This document shows positions 23,720-35,404 of a DNA stretch of 64,000 bases, one piece after another. How positions within the stretch are numbered: the first letter of the stretch is position 1; each line of letters opens with the position of its first letter. The DNA comes from Cladorhizidae sp. MBARI D1340-BT2 (Eukaryota > Porifera > Demospongiae > Poecilosclerida > Cladorhizidae): NCBI GenBank assembly GCA_028752905.1, contig JAQNBH010000014.1, forward strand, positions 32,636,276-32,700,275, read 5' to 3'. A program made the translations under genes and the position numbers. The notes beneath the pieces were generated by a model, which was given only the letters and a program-made list of their open reading frames with translations, did no database searches and was not told where the DNA came from.

Positions 23720-23785
23720 GAAACTTGTGGACAACGAGTTGACTATGTTTCCCCACATCACTAATCTCAAGGCACTTAACGTAAT
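23720..23785 (+). CDS. LGR receptor, LRR exon c (66 nt)
   Basis: Acceptor CCCTCTACAG, donor GTAAT|GTAAG. Phase 2. It encodes the short repeat KLVDNELTMFPHITNL then KALNV. The motif ...L(T/K)MFP(H/D)(I/L)T in a shortened exon is the same feature seen in the short LRR exon of vertebrate glycoprotein-hormone receptors, which supports orthology at the exon level. The exon's last 22 nt and its donor are the first unit of the downstream intronic minisatellite. Confidence 0.88.
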
Positions 23786-24180
23786 GTAAGATTATATCAG
23801 TATCTCAAGCACTTAACACAATGTCAGTATCTCAAGGCACTTAACACAATGTAATAATATTATATCAGTATCTCAAGGCACTTAACACAATGTAAGACTC
23901 TATCAGTATCTCAAGGCACTTAAAACACAATGTAAGATTATATCAGTATCTCAAGGCACTTAACACAATGTAAGACTCTAGCAGTATCTCAAGGCACTTA
24001 ACACAATGTAAGATTATATCAGTATCTCAAGGCACTTAACACAATGTAAGATTATACTGTATCAGTATCTCAAGCACTTAACACAATGTAAGATTATATC
24101 AGTATCTCAAGGCACTTAACATAATGTAAGACTATCAGTATCTCAATCACTTATCACAATGTAAGACTATCAGTATCTTG
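23764..24180. repeat. 38 bp minisatellite seeded on an exon end and its donor
   Basis: Unit: ATCTCAAGGCACTTAAC(A)CAATGTAAG plus ATTATATCAGT. The first unit overlaps the last 22 coding bases of exon c and its 5' splice site; about ten further copies follow in the intron, most keeping AATGTAAG. The copies differ mainly by AACGTAAT (exon) versus AACACAAT (intron), and some lack ATTATA. So the intron starts with a series of near-copies of the true donor and its exonic flank. Confidence 0.9.
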
Positions 24181-24189
24181 AGTTTCAAC

Positions 24190-24190
24190 A

Positions 24191-24232
<42 letters not shown>

Positions 24233-24390
24233 ACACAACATATGCACACACACACGAAGTACATATAATACCTGTATACATGCACAAGATATGCTGGTTG
24301 CATTCAGAAGCCACCTCCTCGGGGTGTTATAGAATCTCCCCCCCACCCCCCACCCCCCCCCCAACCACACACACACACACACACACAACG
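24190..24390. repeat. CA and poly-C microsatellites
   Basis: CA repeat at 24190-24228, a C-rich run at 24337-24363, then CA again to 24388. Confidence 0.9.
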
Positions 24391-24534
24391 AGTCATTGGC
24401 CATTGACTGCTACTACTTACTGGAAAGCCAGGATCCTTTCTGGCTAATGGTTTACCATAGCAACCACCACAGGTACTTGCACAGCTGCTGATGCATATAC
24501 CACAGTAGTTTCCAGTTAGCATCTTTCAGAGGTA

Positions 24535-25190
24535 GCTGCACCTCAGGACGAGGAGAAACTGTGCCTGGTATGGTTCCACTATATGCCACACATTAGACAG
24601 GATAAGGAGAAACTGTGCCTGGTATGGTTCCACTATATGCCACACATTAGGCAGGACGAGGAGAAACTGTGCCTGGTATGGTTCCACTATATATGCCACA
24701 CATTAGGCAGGACGAGGAGAAACTGTGCCTGGTATGGTTCCACTATATATGCCACACATTAGGCAGGACGAGGAGAAACTGTGCCTGGTATGGTTCCACT
24801 ATATATGCCACACATTAGGCAGGACGAGGAGAAACTGTGCCTGGTATGGTTCCACTATATATGCCACACATTAGGCAGGACGAGGAGAAACTGTGCCTGG
24901 TATGGTTCCACTATATATGCCACACATTAGGCAGGACGAGGAGAAACTGTGCCTGGTATGGTTCCACTATATATGCCACACATTAGGCAGGACGAGGAGA
25001 AACTGTGCCTGGTATGGTTCCACTATATATGCCACACATTAGGCAGGACGAGGAGAAACTGTGCCTGGTATGGTTCCACTATATGCCACACATTAGGCAG
25101 GACGAGGAGAAACTGTGCCTGGTATGGTTCCACTATATATGCCACACATTAGGCAGGACGAGGAGAAACTGTGCCTGGTATGGTTCCCTA
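24535..25190. repeat. 54-56 bp minisatellite, about 12 copies
   Basis: Units with core GACGAGGAGAAACTGTGCCT followed by GGTATGGTTCCACTATATATGCC; length varies with one or two TAT steps. Near-perfect copies. Confidence 0.95.
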
Positions 25191-26620
25191 TAAACCACAC
25201 ATTCCTCGAATATTCTCTACTTCCCTTGCTAATTTTTCTGTTAGTCACCATCAATATCCAGCTCTATGGTAGTTAGCAGAGAGCATAGCGTAGCAGTGGG
25301 TTTCTGCGTTTCCACTGAAACTTACTTATCTCTGAGCTAATGGAGCTAATGATTCTTATATATCATTCAGACATTGTTATTATCACTTAGTCTGTTGGGG
25401 CTGATCCAGTGGGGAATGCTTGAGCAGGCATCAGTGTAAGCAGGTTGATGCAGGTCTCTTTACCTGAGCTTGCAGTAGTCTGCACTCCTGGGGCACAGCA
25501 CCAATGACAGCCATCAGAATTCCTCAGGTCTTTACCTGAGGTTGCAGTGGTCTGCAGCTCTGGGACTATTCACAGCACCAATGACAGCCATCAGAATCAC
25601 TTTGTCCAGTGGTGCCATGGGCAGCCCTACAGATACCCCATGAGTACAAACTTCAAACTTGGGGCATCCATATTGATCTTAGGATAACCCCGGTGCCAAT
25701 GGACCACCCTTAAGATTATCAGGAGCCAGAGAGGAAGAAGAGGCTGACTGTCTTTAGGTAAATGCATTTGCATCTCTGCTTAGATGCTAAGAGAGTTGCA
25801 GGTTGAGAACATAAGAATTTATTTTATCTTTCTCAATAATTGAGCACCTTAACTGCTGCCACTCTGTGACCAGCACACAGGAGGCAATGACCAGAATACA
25901 GGAGGTAATGACCAGCTCGCAGGTAGTGACCAGCTCGCAGGTAGTGACCAGCACACAGGAGGTAATGAGCAGGCAACAGGGAACATAGATTCTTAACTGC
26001 AGCTTTTGGCATGTACTTTGTACTTCTTTCTTCTAGTTAACACACACGCCTGCTATATTGGGGGGAGTGGTTTGATCTACAACAACAACAAGAATAATAG
26101 AGACGTACACAATCGTTGGATAGAGAGTTAGGCTTGTCAGTACCTGGGCTTCCCAATAGCTGACCCCCCATGAAGCAGGACCTAGGCACCTCAGTTGCCA
26201 AGAAGATAATGGTGGCTCATGGTCTCCACAGAATGTGCACTGGCTAGGGGGACGTGGTAGGTTTAGGGGGCGTGGCAGGTTTGCATATTTTGTAATTATA
26301 TGAGTTAAGGAATTAGGAGAACTACAATCTGATTGGCCTGCAAGAATCTTAGTGAGAGAGCAAGTCGAAATAGGCAGAACTACCCATGTGCGTACTGTGT
26401 GGAGGACGGAGAGGTGGGCGGAGAGATGGGTGGTTAGGGGGGGGGGGGTGGCTGCCCCAAGCCATCATTCAGCGTGAGGGAACCTAGACCACAAAGCTGA
26501 TTTGTGCAGCTGGTGCCACACCTCAGGGCAGCCACTACACTATTTATTTAGGTTCAGGCTAACACCATGTTTACCATGGTAACCAAGTCTCACACTTTGC
26601 ATGATGTAGTACTGACACTG
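25191..26620. other. no gene seen in 1.4 kb
   Basis: Receptor intron. It contains an imperfect duplication (CACAGCACCAATGACAGCCA, at about 25493 and 25573), a small GGTAGTGACCAGC repeat at about 25870-25970, and a G-run near 26437-26448. Confidence 0.4.
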
Positions 26621-26639
26621 ACTAGCTAGTACTGTGACA

Positions 26640-27282
26640 CTGGCTGTAGCTGGCACTGACACTGACTATAACTTGTACAAACACCGACTGCAGCTTGCAC
26701 TGACACCGACTGCAGCTTGCACTGACACCGACTGCAGCTTGCACTGACACCGACTGCAGCTTGCACTGACACCGACTGCAGCTTGCACTGACACCGACTG
26801 CAGCTTGCACTGACACCGACTGCAGCTTGCACTGACACCGACTGCAGCTTGCACTGACACCGACTGCAGCTTGCACTGACTGCAGCTTGCACTGACACCG
26901 ACTGCAGCTTGCACTGACACCGACTGCAGCTTGCACTGACACCGACTGCAGCTTGCACTGACACCGACTGCAGCTTGCACTGACACCGACTGCAGCTTGC
27001 ACTGACACCGACTGCAGCTTGCACTGACACCGACTGCAGCTTGCACTGACACCGACTGCAGCTTGCACTGACACCGACTGCAGCTTGCACTGACACCGAC
27101 TGCAGCTTGCACTGACACCGACTGCAGCTTGCACTGACACCGACTGCAGCTTGCACTGACACCGACTGCAGCTTGCACTGACACCGACTGCAGCTTGCAC
27201 TGACACCGACTGCAGCTTGCACTGACACCGACTGCAGCTTGCACTGACACCGACTGCAGCTTGCACTGACACCGACTGTAGC
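26640..27282. repeat. 22 bp minisatellite, about 27 copies
   Basis: Units GCTTGCACTGACACCGACTG(CA) are almost identical over 585 bp; the edges (26640-26690) are diverged. All three - strand frames are open because the 22 bp unit lacks stops on that strand, giving ORFs of 213-233 codons of the same 22-residue periodic peptide. One unit near 26880 is a shortened deletion form. Confidence 0.95.
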
Positions 27283-28298
27283 TGCTTGGTTTTCCACTGC
27301 TCATCAAGTAGCACTACAGTCATAATTGCCTCTAATAGACTTGGGGGATGTGGCCTGTTGATTGAGATGCCAAAGTGACTAGCAGGTCCTTAGCATGCAC
27401 TCACTGATGCCACTCAGTGAAGTGACAAAAGCAACACATGGAAGACAATAGATTTCCATGTCCCAGAATAGGAGAAGACAGATTCAATTAGCACAGAGCT
27501 TGGGAACTTACACCAACTACATTTAGCCCTAGCCAGAGCTGTAAGGTTCATTTGTTGACCATTTCACACCTACTACCATGCCCTATTATGGCTCAATTAC
27601 TCCCCTCCTCCTCCAGCCTTCGAGGTGAAACCGCACCCAGGGAATAATGGTTTTAATTATAGTCCTTAAATTACACTTTCTTAATTGGTCCTTTCCTTAA
27701 TTAGTCATCAGAACCACATCTGCTCTCAGAAGCATGCCAGCTGTCAACTTCGTGTAGCAACTTTGTTGTGTTGTGTGAACTTCTATAGCTGGCGTCAAAA
27801 TGGAATTGCCTATGATGTTTAATTCCTAGTGTTGTGTGTTGGCGAGCTCCTTCCTCTCTGTGTTGGAGGAGTAGCTGAGGGGTATGCAAGGAGTGCCTGA
27901 TTCCTCCATGTTGAAGAGGAACACCGAATAAGGATGTGATTCTCAGAAAGAACCTTCCTTGTGCTGTGTACAACATGTCCAAGGCATTTGCAGCATGAAG
28001 TCCTCTATGCTGGTATACAATATGCCCTGCACAGACACGGCACAGACTATGATGAAGGTTCAGGCTAATACACAAGTGATGATAATTACTACAGTAATAT
28101 TAGAAAATGCCCGTCTCTGTTATATTAGTAGTGATCTATTTGACTACTATACCGACACAACAGATCAACTAAGCAGAGCCGGTCAAGGGTGATCATTGCA
28201 GCCTCTCCAGTTCCTTGGGCAATGTATTTTGTGAGATTCCAGGATGGCATTCGTGCAATTGTTACGAGGAAGATCTTACTCTCAAGTTTGTGCAGTTG
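27283..28298. other. no confident gene
   Basis: Unique sequence. A - strand frame (27701-28075) and a + strand frame (27959-28192) are open but not recognised; they might be worn parts of the retroelement whose end lies at 28299-28500. Confidence 0.3.
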
Positions 28299-28500
28299 TT
28301 ACGAGGAAGGATCTTGTTCTCGCTTGCTAACTGTTATTGTGACCTTAGAGAGTGCTTGAAATCCTTCTTTTGGCACAACACCACGGCTACCAGCCTCAAG
28401 TGTAATGACCTCTGCTTTGTACCCTCTGCTGCGAGCCACTTCTCTAGCTTCAAGCTTTGCTCTGAGCTTCCCCTTCAACATTTTCAAACCAGACCATCAT
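28299..28500 (-). pseudogene. possible non-LTR retrotransposon C-terminal fragment
   Basis: The - strand frame contains ...RGYKAEVITLEAGSRGVV..., which resembles the segment near the C-terminus of LINE-type reverse transcriptase proteins (pattern GY-x-V-E-V-I-T-x-E-x-G-S-R-G). The frame is only about 62 codons and no reverse transcriptase motifs are visible next to it. Assignment is by resemblance only. Confidence 0.4.
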
Positions 28501-28639
28501 CTCTGTGTGTGTGTGTGTGTGTGTGTGTAGGAATATACAGCATATGGATGTTCTCTCTCCCTCTCTCTCTAGCATGGTCCAACATCCTTTCAAAGGGTGT
28601 GGTGTAGGCACACGCACTCATTTTTAGGGTGGAGTCAAG

Positions 28640-28760
28640 CCTCCAACTGATCCCGTATGATGGGAATGGTGGCCTCGGGCTATGACCATGGGAATGGAAT
28701 GGTGGCCTCGGGTAACGACCATGGGAATGGAATGGTGGCCTCAGGCTATAACCGTGGAGG
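28640..28760. repeat. about 36 bp tandem repeat, 3 copies
   Basis: ATGGGAATGGAATGGTGGCC units, with a TG microsatellite and TC run a little upstream (28502-28572). Confidence 0.8.
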
Positions 28761-29139
28761 TAATAATGCCACAACACAATATAGAATACTTGCCAAATAA
28801 TGTACATCTAGCATGACTGAGATCCTACAACTGGACAATAGCAAGTCTTCTAGCAAAAATCTTCCCCTCAGCACTCATGAACAGATTATGCCTTCCAATA
28901 TGGCAGTGTAGTCAGTGTAGTATTGTAGGCTACAGCAGTTGATGCTGAAGTCACAGGCACTGCTACCAGGTTGTCACCACAAAGAATTTACTGCCACACT
29001 TGTGCCAAGCCCAACGTTTATACTTCAAATATAGTTGATCTTCAATGTCTGCAAAATCTGTCTCTGTACCTTGAACCTGTAATAAGATATTATTCATGAC
29101 CAACAGGTGCCTGTTGCCTTTAACTTCAGCATCTGCAAG

Positions 29140-29705
29140 AACTCAGCCATGTGCAGCATTGGGGCTTGCTGTCTGTTACCTAGAATAGCTTACTCTTGAT
29201 GGAGACTTTAGCATCTTAGCCATGCAGCATTGGGGTTTGCTGTCTGAACCTAGAATAATAGCTTACTCTTGATGGAGACTTTAGCATCTTAGCCATGCAG
29301 CATTGGGGGTTTCTGTCTGAACCTAGAATAGCTTACTCTTGATGGAGACTTTAGCATCTTAGCCATGCAGCATTGGGGCTTGCTGCCTGTAACCTAGAAT
29401 AGCTTACTCTTGATGGAGACTTTAGCATGTTAGCCATGCAGCGTTGGGGTTTGCTGCCTGTAACCTAGAATAGCTTACTCTTGATGGAGACTTTAGCATC
29501 TTAGCCATGCAGCGTTGGGGCTTGCTGTCTGTACCTAGAATAATAGCTTACTCTTGATGGAGACTTTAGCATCTTAGCAATGCAGCATTGGGGCTTGCTG
29601 TCTGTAACTAGAATAGCTTACTCTTGATGGAGACTTTAGCATCTTAGCAATGCAGCATTGGGGCTTGCTGTCTGTAACCTAGAATAGCTTGTTCTTGGTG
29701 GAGAC
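29140..29705. repeat. about 70 bp minisatellite, about 8 copies
   Basis: Units with core TTGATGGAGACTTTAGCATC then TTAGCCATGCAGCATTGGGG. Copies differ by CCATGC/CAATGC and by AATAATAGC/AATAGC. Confidence 0.92.
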
Positions 29706-30310
29706 TTTGAGCAGCATAGCACAAGGTCAGAATCTTGTCATGCATTGTTCATTTACTGGCATCATGTGTCAGTGGTGGTTTGTATCTCTTCTCTTTTTAA
29801 CAGCTAAAAAGGTGACCCGTTACTGCACACACAAAAATTAACTGGATAGTGTTGTGAAGTGCTGGACTCAAACTTCCCCGAGTCAAAATTCGTCAGTGAC
29901 CAAGACTACATTGGTGATCCCAACCTGGAACTTTTCAGCCAAAAAACCATTTCATCTTTGAACAGCCAGTTCTGTCATTCAACATGATTTGCTCCATAGC
30001 ATTGCTCTAGCTTAGTAGAATGCTTGTATGCTGTCCTGCCTGTCTTGACATAGCTGCTACTGTTGGCACCTGTTCTGTTAACTTGACCTCTAATCCTCTG
30101 GAGGTCTTCAGTGGTCAGTTTCTGGCTATTTCTAAGGCCAGCAGCTCTCACCGCTCTTGCTCTGCTACCACTACTTCAATACTCTGTTGCTAAGGCTATG
30201 CTTAGTATTGATCTGCTCAACTTGTTCAGCATAATATGACCATCTGTTTTTCAGTTTTGTTGGGAAAAGTCATAAACTTTGGTTGGAATTGGCTAAAAGC
30301 AACTACTCTA
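29706..30310. other. no gene seen
   Basis: Receptor intron between exons c and d. Unique sequence without recognised features. Confidence 0.4.
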
Positions 30311-30580
30311 TTAGGAAAAATTATTCTAGTGGAATCTACAAGGGTTTAGGTAACTAATGAAGGTTACTAATGGTATTAGGATAATGTTTCTAGTGGAATC
30401 TACAAGGGTTTAGGTAACTAATGAAGGTCACTAATGGTATTAGGATAATGCTACTAATTGTTTTAGTGCAATCTACAAGGGTTTAGGTAACTAATGAAGG
30501 TTACTAATGGTATTAGGATAATGCTACTAATTGTTTTAGTGCAATCTACAAGGGTTTAGGCTACTAATGGTAGGGGTTAA
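30311..30580. repeat. 60-67 bp tandem repeat, 3-4 copies
   Basis: Units with core AATCTACAAGGGTTTAGGTA followed by ACTAATGAAGGTTACTAATGG. Confidence 0.85.
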
Positions 30581-30939
30581 AATTGGAAAGCGGTTTTAGT
30601 TATTATGTAATTTCCAATTTCTATTAGGACTGACCTCTGCAATGTTACAATTAGAAGGTTCCTAATAGAGGAATTCTAAATGACATGCACCCAAAAACCT
30701 CATGCTATGGCTGAATTTGACATCCTCCAAGTAGGAAGAAGCAAGAAGAAGTGCCCATTACCTAAAATAACTCCTGAAGCAAGAGCTAAACAGTTCCAAG
30801 AGGATTTGTAAGCTGATGGTGATGTCTTGTTTTGCAAGTTTTGTGACCATAGCTTAGACTCAAGAATCATCTAAAGGTTAAGAAGCCTCTATCCAGAAAG
30901 GAAGCAAGATAGCACACAGCGGGTAGCACTGACTTTTAT

Positions 30940-31045
30940 GGTCATGTCCAAAGACTTGAGAGAAGACTTATTTTGGATCACATCAACTTCTCTTGTCCAA
31001 AGACTTGAGAGAAGACTTATTTTGGAGCACATCAACTTCTCTGTT
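30940..31045. repeat. about 55 bp tandem duplication inside hAT relic
   Basis: Two copies of a segment beginning TCCAAAGACTTGAGAGAAGA, differing at GGATCAC/GGAGCAC. Confidence 0.85.
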
Positions 31046-31667
31046 CCATGGCTGACATCCCACCAGAGAAAACTGAAAAAATGATACTTTCTTGCTAAAA
31101 CATTGCAAACAAGCATGTGCTTTGCCCCAGGACAATGTCCCAAGGTTGCATGATCAGCATTGTGAAGCACTCAATGTAGTCCTAGGAGATTCTCCTATGA
31201 GTGTAATAGCTGATGAAACATCTGATGTAAGGGACCACAGTACTGTGAAACAAATCGTATCTCGTAGGAGTGGTTGAAATGGTTACTTTGGGCATACTGC
31301 AGACCTCATTACAATGGTAACATCTTCTTCTAAAAGAAGTCAGGATGGGAGTGTCGCTTCCTGAAATACCTGGATGACTATCTTCCTGCAACTGAGGTCC
31401 AGCTCCCTCCAATGTCTATATCTATACGATGACCTCTTGGTTTGAGGCAGCCCTCTATCAATCAGCCAGATTGCATGTTTATGGACGATTCTATAAAGTT
31501 GAGAGGTAAGCTTAGGTTAAGCTAGCTTGAGTCAACGAACTAATTCTGTTTTGTTTTTGCAGGTCAGGGAATGGGTGTAGAGCGTACCATCAAATTGGTC
31601 ACTCACAAAACAATATTTCCAGAAATATTCATGCAGTTGAATTTTATCAAAGATGATTGCCACCAGC

Positions 31668-31775
31668 TGAGTGTACTTACCTCCTCACATGAAGCCACAC
31701 CCATCAATGAGTGAACTTACCTCCTCACTTGAAGCCACACCCACTGATGAGTGTACTTACCTCCCCACTTGAAGT
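31668..31775. repeat. 39 bp tandem repeat inside hAT relic, 3 copies
   Basis: TGAGTGTACTTACCTCCTCA units with GAAGCCACACCCA; one copy has GAGTGAACTTACC and one CCTCCCCAC. Confidence 0.85.
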
Positions 31776-32617
31776 CCCAAGAAGATCCCTTTGGCATGCT
31801 ATGTCTATAGGCTATTAGAAGATTTCAGGTCCTACCCCTGGGCAGGAACCACAAGGACAAGCTTTGGGACTGACACCAATCGTTATCTATCCAAGCTCTC
31901 TCAAGCTGAGAAGAAGACCAAGTCTTCCAGGATGTCTTGACCTTGCAGTGAAGAGGTTGGAATGCCATTTGGACCGGCATCCTGCATACAATTTCTACAA
32001 AGATGTTGGTATGTTTGACCCTCGCCAGCTACCTACCTTTGGACATGACATCATCAGAGACTATGATGATGAAATCAAAGCCCGGCACAACCTTCCACTG
32101 AGTTGTTAGAGGAGTGGTTGATGTATACTAGGTTAGGGAAGATGCTATTCCCACCCCCTTAGATCTCCCTAAATTCTGGTGGTATGAGAGATCGGTTTCC
32201 ACTGCTTGCTGTTGAAGCTTTAGATGCTATGGATGCCTGTCGGTTCTGTTGAGCTGGAGAGGAGTTTCGCCCAGTCTAAACATTTCCTGAACAACAGGGG
32301 GGGGAGCCTCACAGAAGAACATACTCAATGATTACTTATGCTGTATATATAAAGATTGAAAGTTGGTTTAGTGAATACTCAACAACAAATATCAACAATA
32401 TGCATGTAGCACATATTATCATTCTCTGTATACATAAATATATGAAAATGGGAAAAAGTTTAAATGGTCCACAAAACAGGAGTTTATGTTTTCATGAAAC
32501 GAGGTATGCATAATATGATGTTATGGAGCCACTTGTGATTGAGGCGCGTGCATTACAATCATGACTATCTTTAGTATTTGTAGTTTTGCAGTAGGCAGGT
32601 TGGCCCAGTTGTCATGG

Positions 32618-33366
32618 ACAACACCTGGGGTATCTATGGATGGCAGAGTTGTAGCCCTGGCTGGCCCTGGGGTATCTATGGATGGCAAAGTTGTAGGCTG
32701 GCTGGCCCTGGGGTATCTATGGATGACACAGTTGTAGCCCACCTAGCCCTGGCTGGCCCTGGGGTATCTATGGATGGCAAAGTTGTAGGCTGGCTGGCCC
32801 TGGGGTATCTATGGATGACACAGTTGTAGCCCACCTAGCCCTGGCTGGCCCTGGGGTATCTATGGATGGCAAATTTGTAGCCCACCTAGCCCTGGCTGGC
32901 CCTGGGGTATCTATGGATGGCAAAGTTGTAGGCTGGCTGGCCCTGGGGTATCTATGGATGACACAGTTGTAGCCCACCTAGCCCTGGCTGGCCCTGGGGT
33001 ATCTATGGATGGCAAAGTTGTAGGCTGGCTGGCCCTGGGGTATCTATGGATGACACAGTTGTAGCCCACCTAGCCCTGGCTGGCCCTGGGGTATCTATGG
33101 ATGGCAAAGTTGTAGCCAACCTAGCCCTGGCTGGCTGGCCCTGGGGTATCTATGGATGACACAGTTGTAGCCCACCTAGCCCTGGCTGGCCCTGGGGTAT
33201 CTATGGATGGCAAAGTTGTAGGCTGGCTGGCCCTGGGGTATCTATGGATGACACAGTTGTAGCCCACCTAGCCCTGGGGTATCTATGGATGGCAAAGTTG
33301 TAGGCTGGCTGGCCCTGGGGTATCTATGGATGACACAGTTGTAGCCCACCTAGCCCTGGCTGGCCC
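32618..33366. repeat. two-unit compound minisatellite
   Basis: Two related sub-units alternate: GGGGTATCTATGGATGGCAA plus AGTTGTAGGCTGGCTGGCCCT, and GGGGTATCTATGGATGACAC plus AGTTGTAGCCCACCTAGCCCTGGCTGGCCCT. The pair forms a higher-order unit of about 98 bp, with some copies out of order. About 17 sub-units in all. Confidence 0.92.
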
Positions 33367-34196
33367 TAGCAAATGGAGTGCCAGAACATCTAACTTTGGA
33401 CTTCCATGATCATGCACAGCATCTGAAGACGTGTGGTGATGAGTAGTGCCTCTTGATTTCCCTTCTTCCTCCTTCCCCATAACCTTCATCCTCTTCCTCC
33501 TCACCTCATTTATCTTGACCTTCCCTTAAAGCCGGTCCAATTCCATGCAAAGACAACCACATGTGTTCCTCCCATCCACACTGCAGTTTTGTCAAGTAGG
33601 TTGCCTTGTCAGGGTTTCATTCAGGATTTTTCATAAGGGATGGGGGTAGGTCTCCAGCACCTGCAGGGCAATCACCCTCGAGGTTTTTTTTTGGTTTTTT
33701 TATTATTTTATTTATTGTTTGGTCTGATTCTAATGCAATTTCAGAGAGAGAAATAGCAGGCAGAGTAGCTGACCTAGTCAGTGATTCAATACCCACTCTA
33801 GAATAGAGAAAAATGGCAGGCAGAGTAGCTGCCCTAGTCAGTGATTCAACACTCAATCCAGACCAGTCTTCTTTTGTTCTTTTGGCTGGTTGGATTCCTT
33901 TATTTCCTTATGGGATATTTCCAAGCAAGGACAAATGCCCACTCCCATCTCTGAAAGAAACCAAGCACATAAAATGTCCACCCACTTTATCTAGATGCTA
34001 ACCAACTCAAGGTACTGGTTAGAATCTTGCTTATTCTTGTGAGCAGTGTAGATGCTGCTTAAAGAAATGCATGTAGACTCCATACATTTCCTTGAAATCA
34101 GATGTGTTTTCGCACCTTATAGCAGTGACGTGGCGTCAGGTGACTCGGATGGGCTTACAAATATTTTGTATACATTTTTTTTTTAATTCATTGCAG
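33367..34196. other. no gene seen
   Basis: End of the intron before exon d. It contains a duplicated segment (GGCAGGCAGAGTAGCTG with CTAGTCAGTGATTCAA, at about 33758 and 33811) and a T-rich stretch at 34166-34184 leading into the acceptor. Confidence 0.4.
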
Positions 34197-34268
34197 GTTG
34201 TTGTCAAGAAACCTCATCACATCTGTTGACACCCGTACCTTCACTGGCCTACCTAACCTAGCCTTGCT
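34197..34268 (+). CDS. LGR receptor, LRR exon d (72 nt)
   Basis: Acceptor TTCATTGCAG, donor TGCT|GTAAGT, phase 2 at both ends. It encodes LLSRNLITSVDTRTFTGL then PNLALL, a standard 24-residue repeat with the phenylalanine spine. It follows the short 'MFP' repeat, as expected from the order in vertebrate receptors. The preceding intron is about 10.4 kb. Confidence 0.9.
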
Positions 34269-34314
34269 GTAAGTTGGGAACTGGAATTTCATAAATAAAA
34301 ATAAACTATACACC

Positions 34315-34560
34315 AGTCTCTCCTCCTCCACCATCACCTCATCCTCATCCCCCTCCTCCTCCTACTACTACTCAACCTCCTCCACCAACACCACCTCCTC
34401 CACCACCACCTCCTCCTCCACCACCACCTCCTCCTCCACCACCACCTCCTCCTCCACCACCTCCTCCTCCACCACCTCCTCCACCACCTCCTCCACCACC
34501 ACCTCCTCCACCACCTCCACCACCACTACCACCTCCTCCACCAACTCACCACCACCTCCG
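34315..34560. repeat. CCT/CCA trinucleotide repeat filling the intron
   Basis: Almost pure CTCCTCCACCACCAC-type sequence of about 245 bp in the short 361 bp intron between exons d and e; the strand is nearly free of G, and the array provides a very long C/T-rich tract before the acceptor at 34629. Confidence 0.92.
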
Positions 34561-34629
34561 CCTCCTCGCTCTCTTCTCTCTCAAGTGTCACTTCCTTCTG
34601 TTCATTTCATGATCCTTCACAACTTATAG

Positions 34630-34770
34630 AAACCTCAAGCACAACAGAATTTCCACACTAGAAGGCAGCATCTTTGCCACCAACTGCATCCTGGATGTAC
34701 TGGTGCTCAGCAACAACCCCCTGACACACATATCTGATGAGGTGTTTGACGGGACAAGAATACGAGAATT
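34630..34770 (+). CDS. LGR receptor, double LRR exon e (141 nt)
   Basis: Acceptor CACAACTTATAG, donor GAATT|GTGAGT, phase 2. Two repeats are encoded: NLKHNRISTLEGSIFATNC then ILDV, and LVLSNNPLTHISDEVFDGT then RIREL. The unit SNNPLTHISDEVF matches the N-(N/K)-x-L-T-x-I-x-x-x-(A/V)-F pattern. In vertebrate thyrotropin receptor the equivalent two repeats are also in one larger exon (exon 9), so the fusion of two repeats is conserved while the 3' boundary differs. Confidence 0.9.
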
Positions 34771-35404
34771 GTGAGTACCGTGAACTAATGTGTTAGTGTT
34801 GTGTTGTGTTGGCACTGATCAGTGGAGTCTGACATCTGTAGGTGTGAGTGGGTGTGAGAGAATGCGCATGTGTGTGGGTGAGTGAATAAGTGAGAGTGAG
34901 CCTAAACACAAAATTAAACGGAACAAAATATAAAACAAGCACGTCATTATATTCTGCTTATTTCCACTTTTAGCCTTTTATCCCATTTTTTATCCCATTT
35001 TTAACCAGGCTACCTAATGCCCACATTAAAAAGAAAGAAACTATACCCATGTAAAGCTCAATTTTGATGACCCTGTACCATTTATTGTTTAAATGGTAAA
35101 GGGTCATCTTATAGTTATGGTGTACATAGGTACAGTCTTGCTCCCTTTCAGGTAAACTACATTTTTGAAGTCGTTTGTTTGTTGTTTCTGTATATTCTAG
35201 TTGAGCGGATGAGGACTACATAAAGTCAGAGTTTTACAAAGTCCAGCTCAGGGCTTCTGGGTCATAGGTTAAATGACTTTTCTAACTTGTTTTCCACTAC
35301 ACATGTTAGCACGTGCCATGTCTTGTTGGTTGCTAATGGTGACTGTACCCATGTTAGGTCAGTTATAATCTTATCAACAGACTTTTCACTTTGTTCATTA
35401 AAAA
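34771..35404. other. intron, hairpin only
   Basis: Unique AT-rich intron sequence apart from the hairpin at 35067-35107. Confidence 0.5.
35067..35107. repeat. 18 bp-arm hairpin
   Basis: ATGACCCTGTACCATTTA (35067-35084) and TAAATGGTAAAGGGTCAT (35090-35107) pair at 17 of 18 positions around a 5-base loop. The GGTAAAGGGTC end equals the inner arm of the hairpin at 5654-5724. Confidence 0.75.

Larger units (their letters stand above)
30690..32330 (+). pseudogene. decayed hAT-type transposase with CGBP1-like zinc finger
   Basis: The reading starts near 30692 with a frame encoding FDILQVGRSKKKCPLPKITP, then (after a stop) LFCKFCDHSLD, the C-x2-C half of a BED/CGG-binding-protein-type finger. At about 31190-31260 a frame encodes SVIADETSDVRDHSTVKQI, the 'ADETxD' core of the hAT catalytic region. 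From 31864 a further piece follows (to 32109), and at about 32240-32320 the dimerisation motif VGSVELERSFAQSKHFLNNR. Several stops and frame changes separate the pieces, and short duplications at 30940-31045 and 31675-31770 interrupt it. Full-length in extent but dead. It lies in the receptor intron between exons c and d, same strand. Confidence 0.8.

Noticed and set aside
26622..27323. - strand frames of 213-233 codons with a 22-residue repeat
   Set aside because: All three frames are open over the 22 bp array; no splice sites or start context.
27701..28192. Overlapping open frames on both strands
   Set aside because: No family recognised on either strand; kept only as an unassigned stretch.
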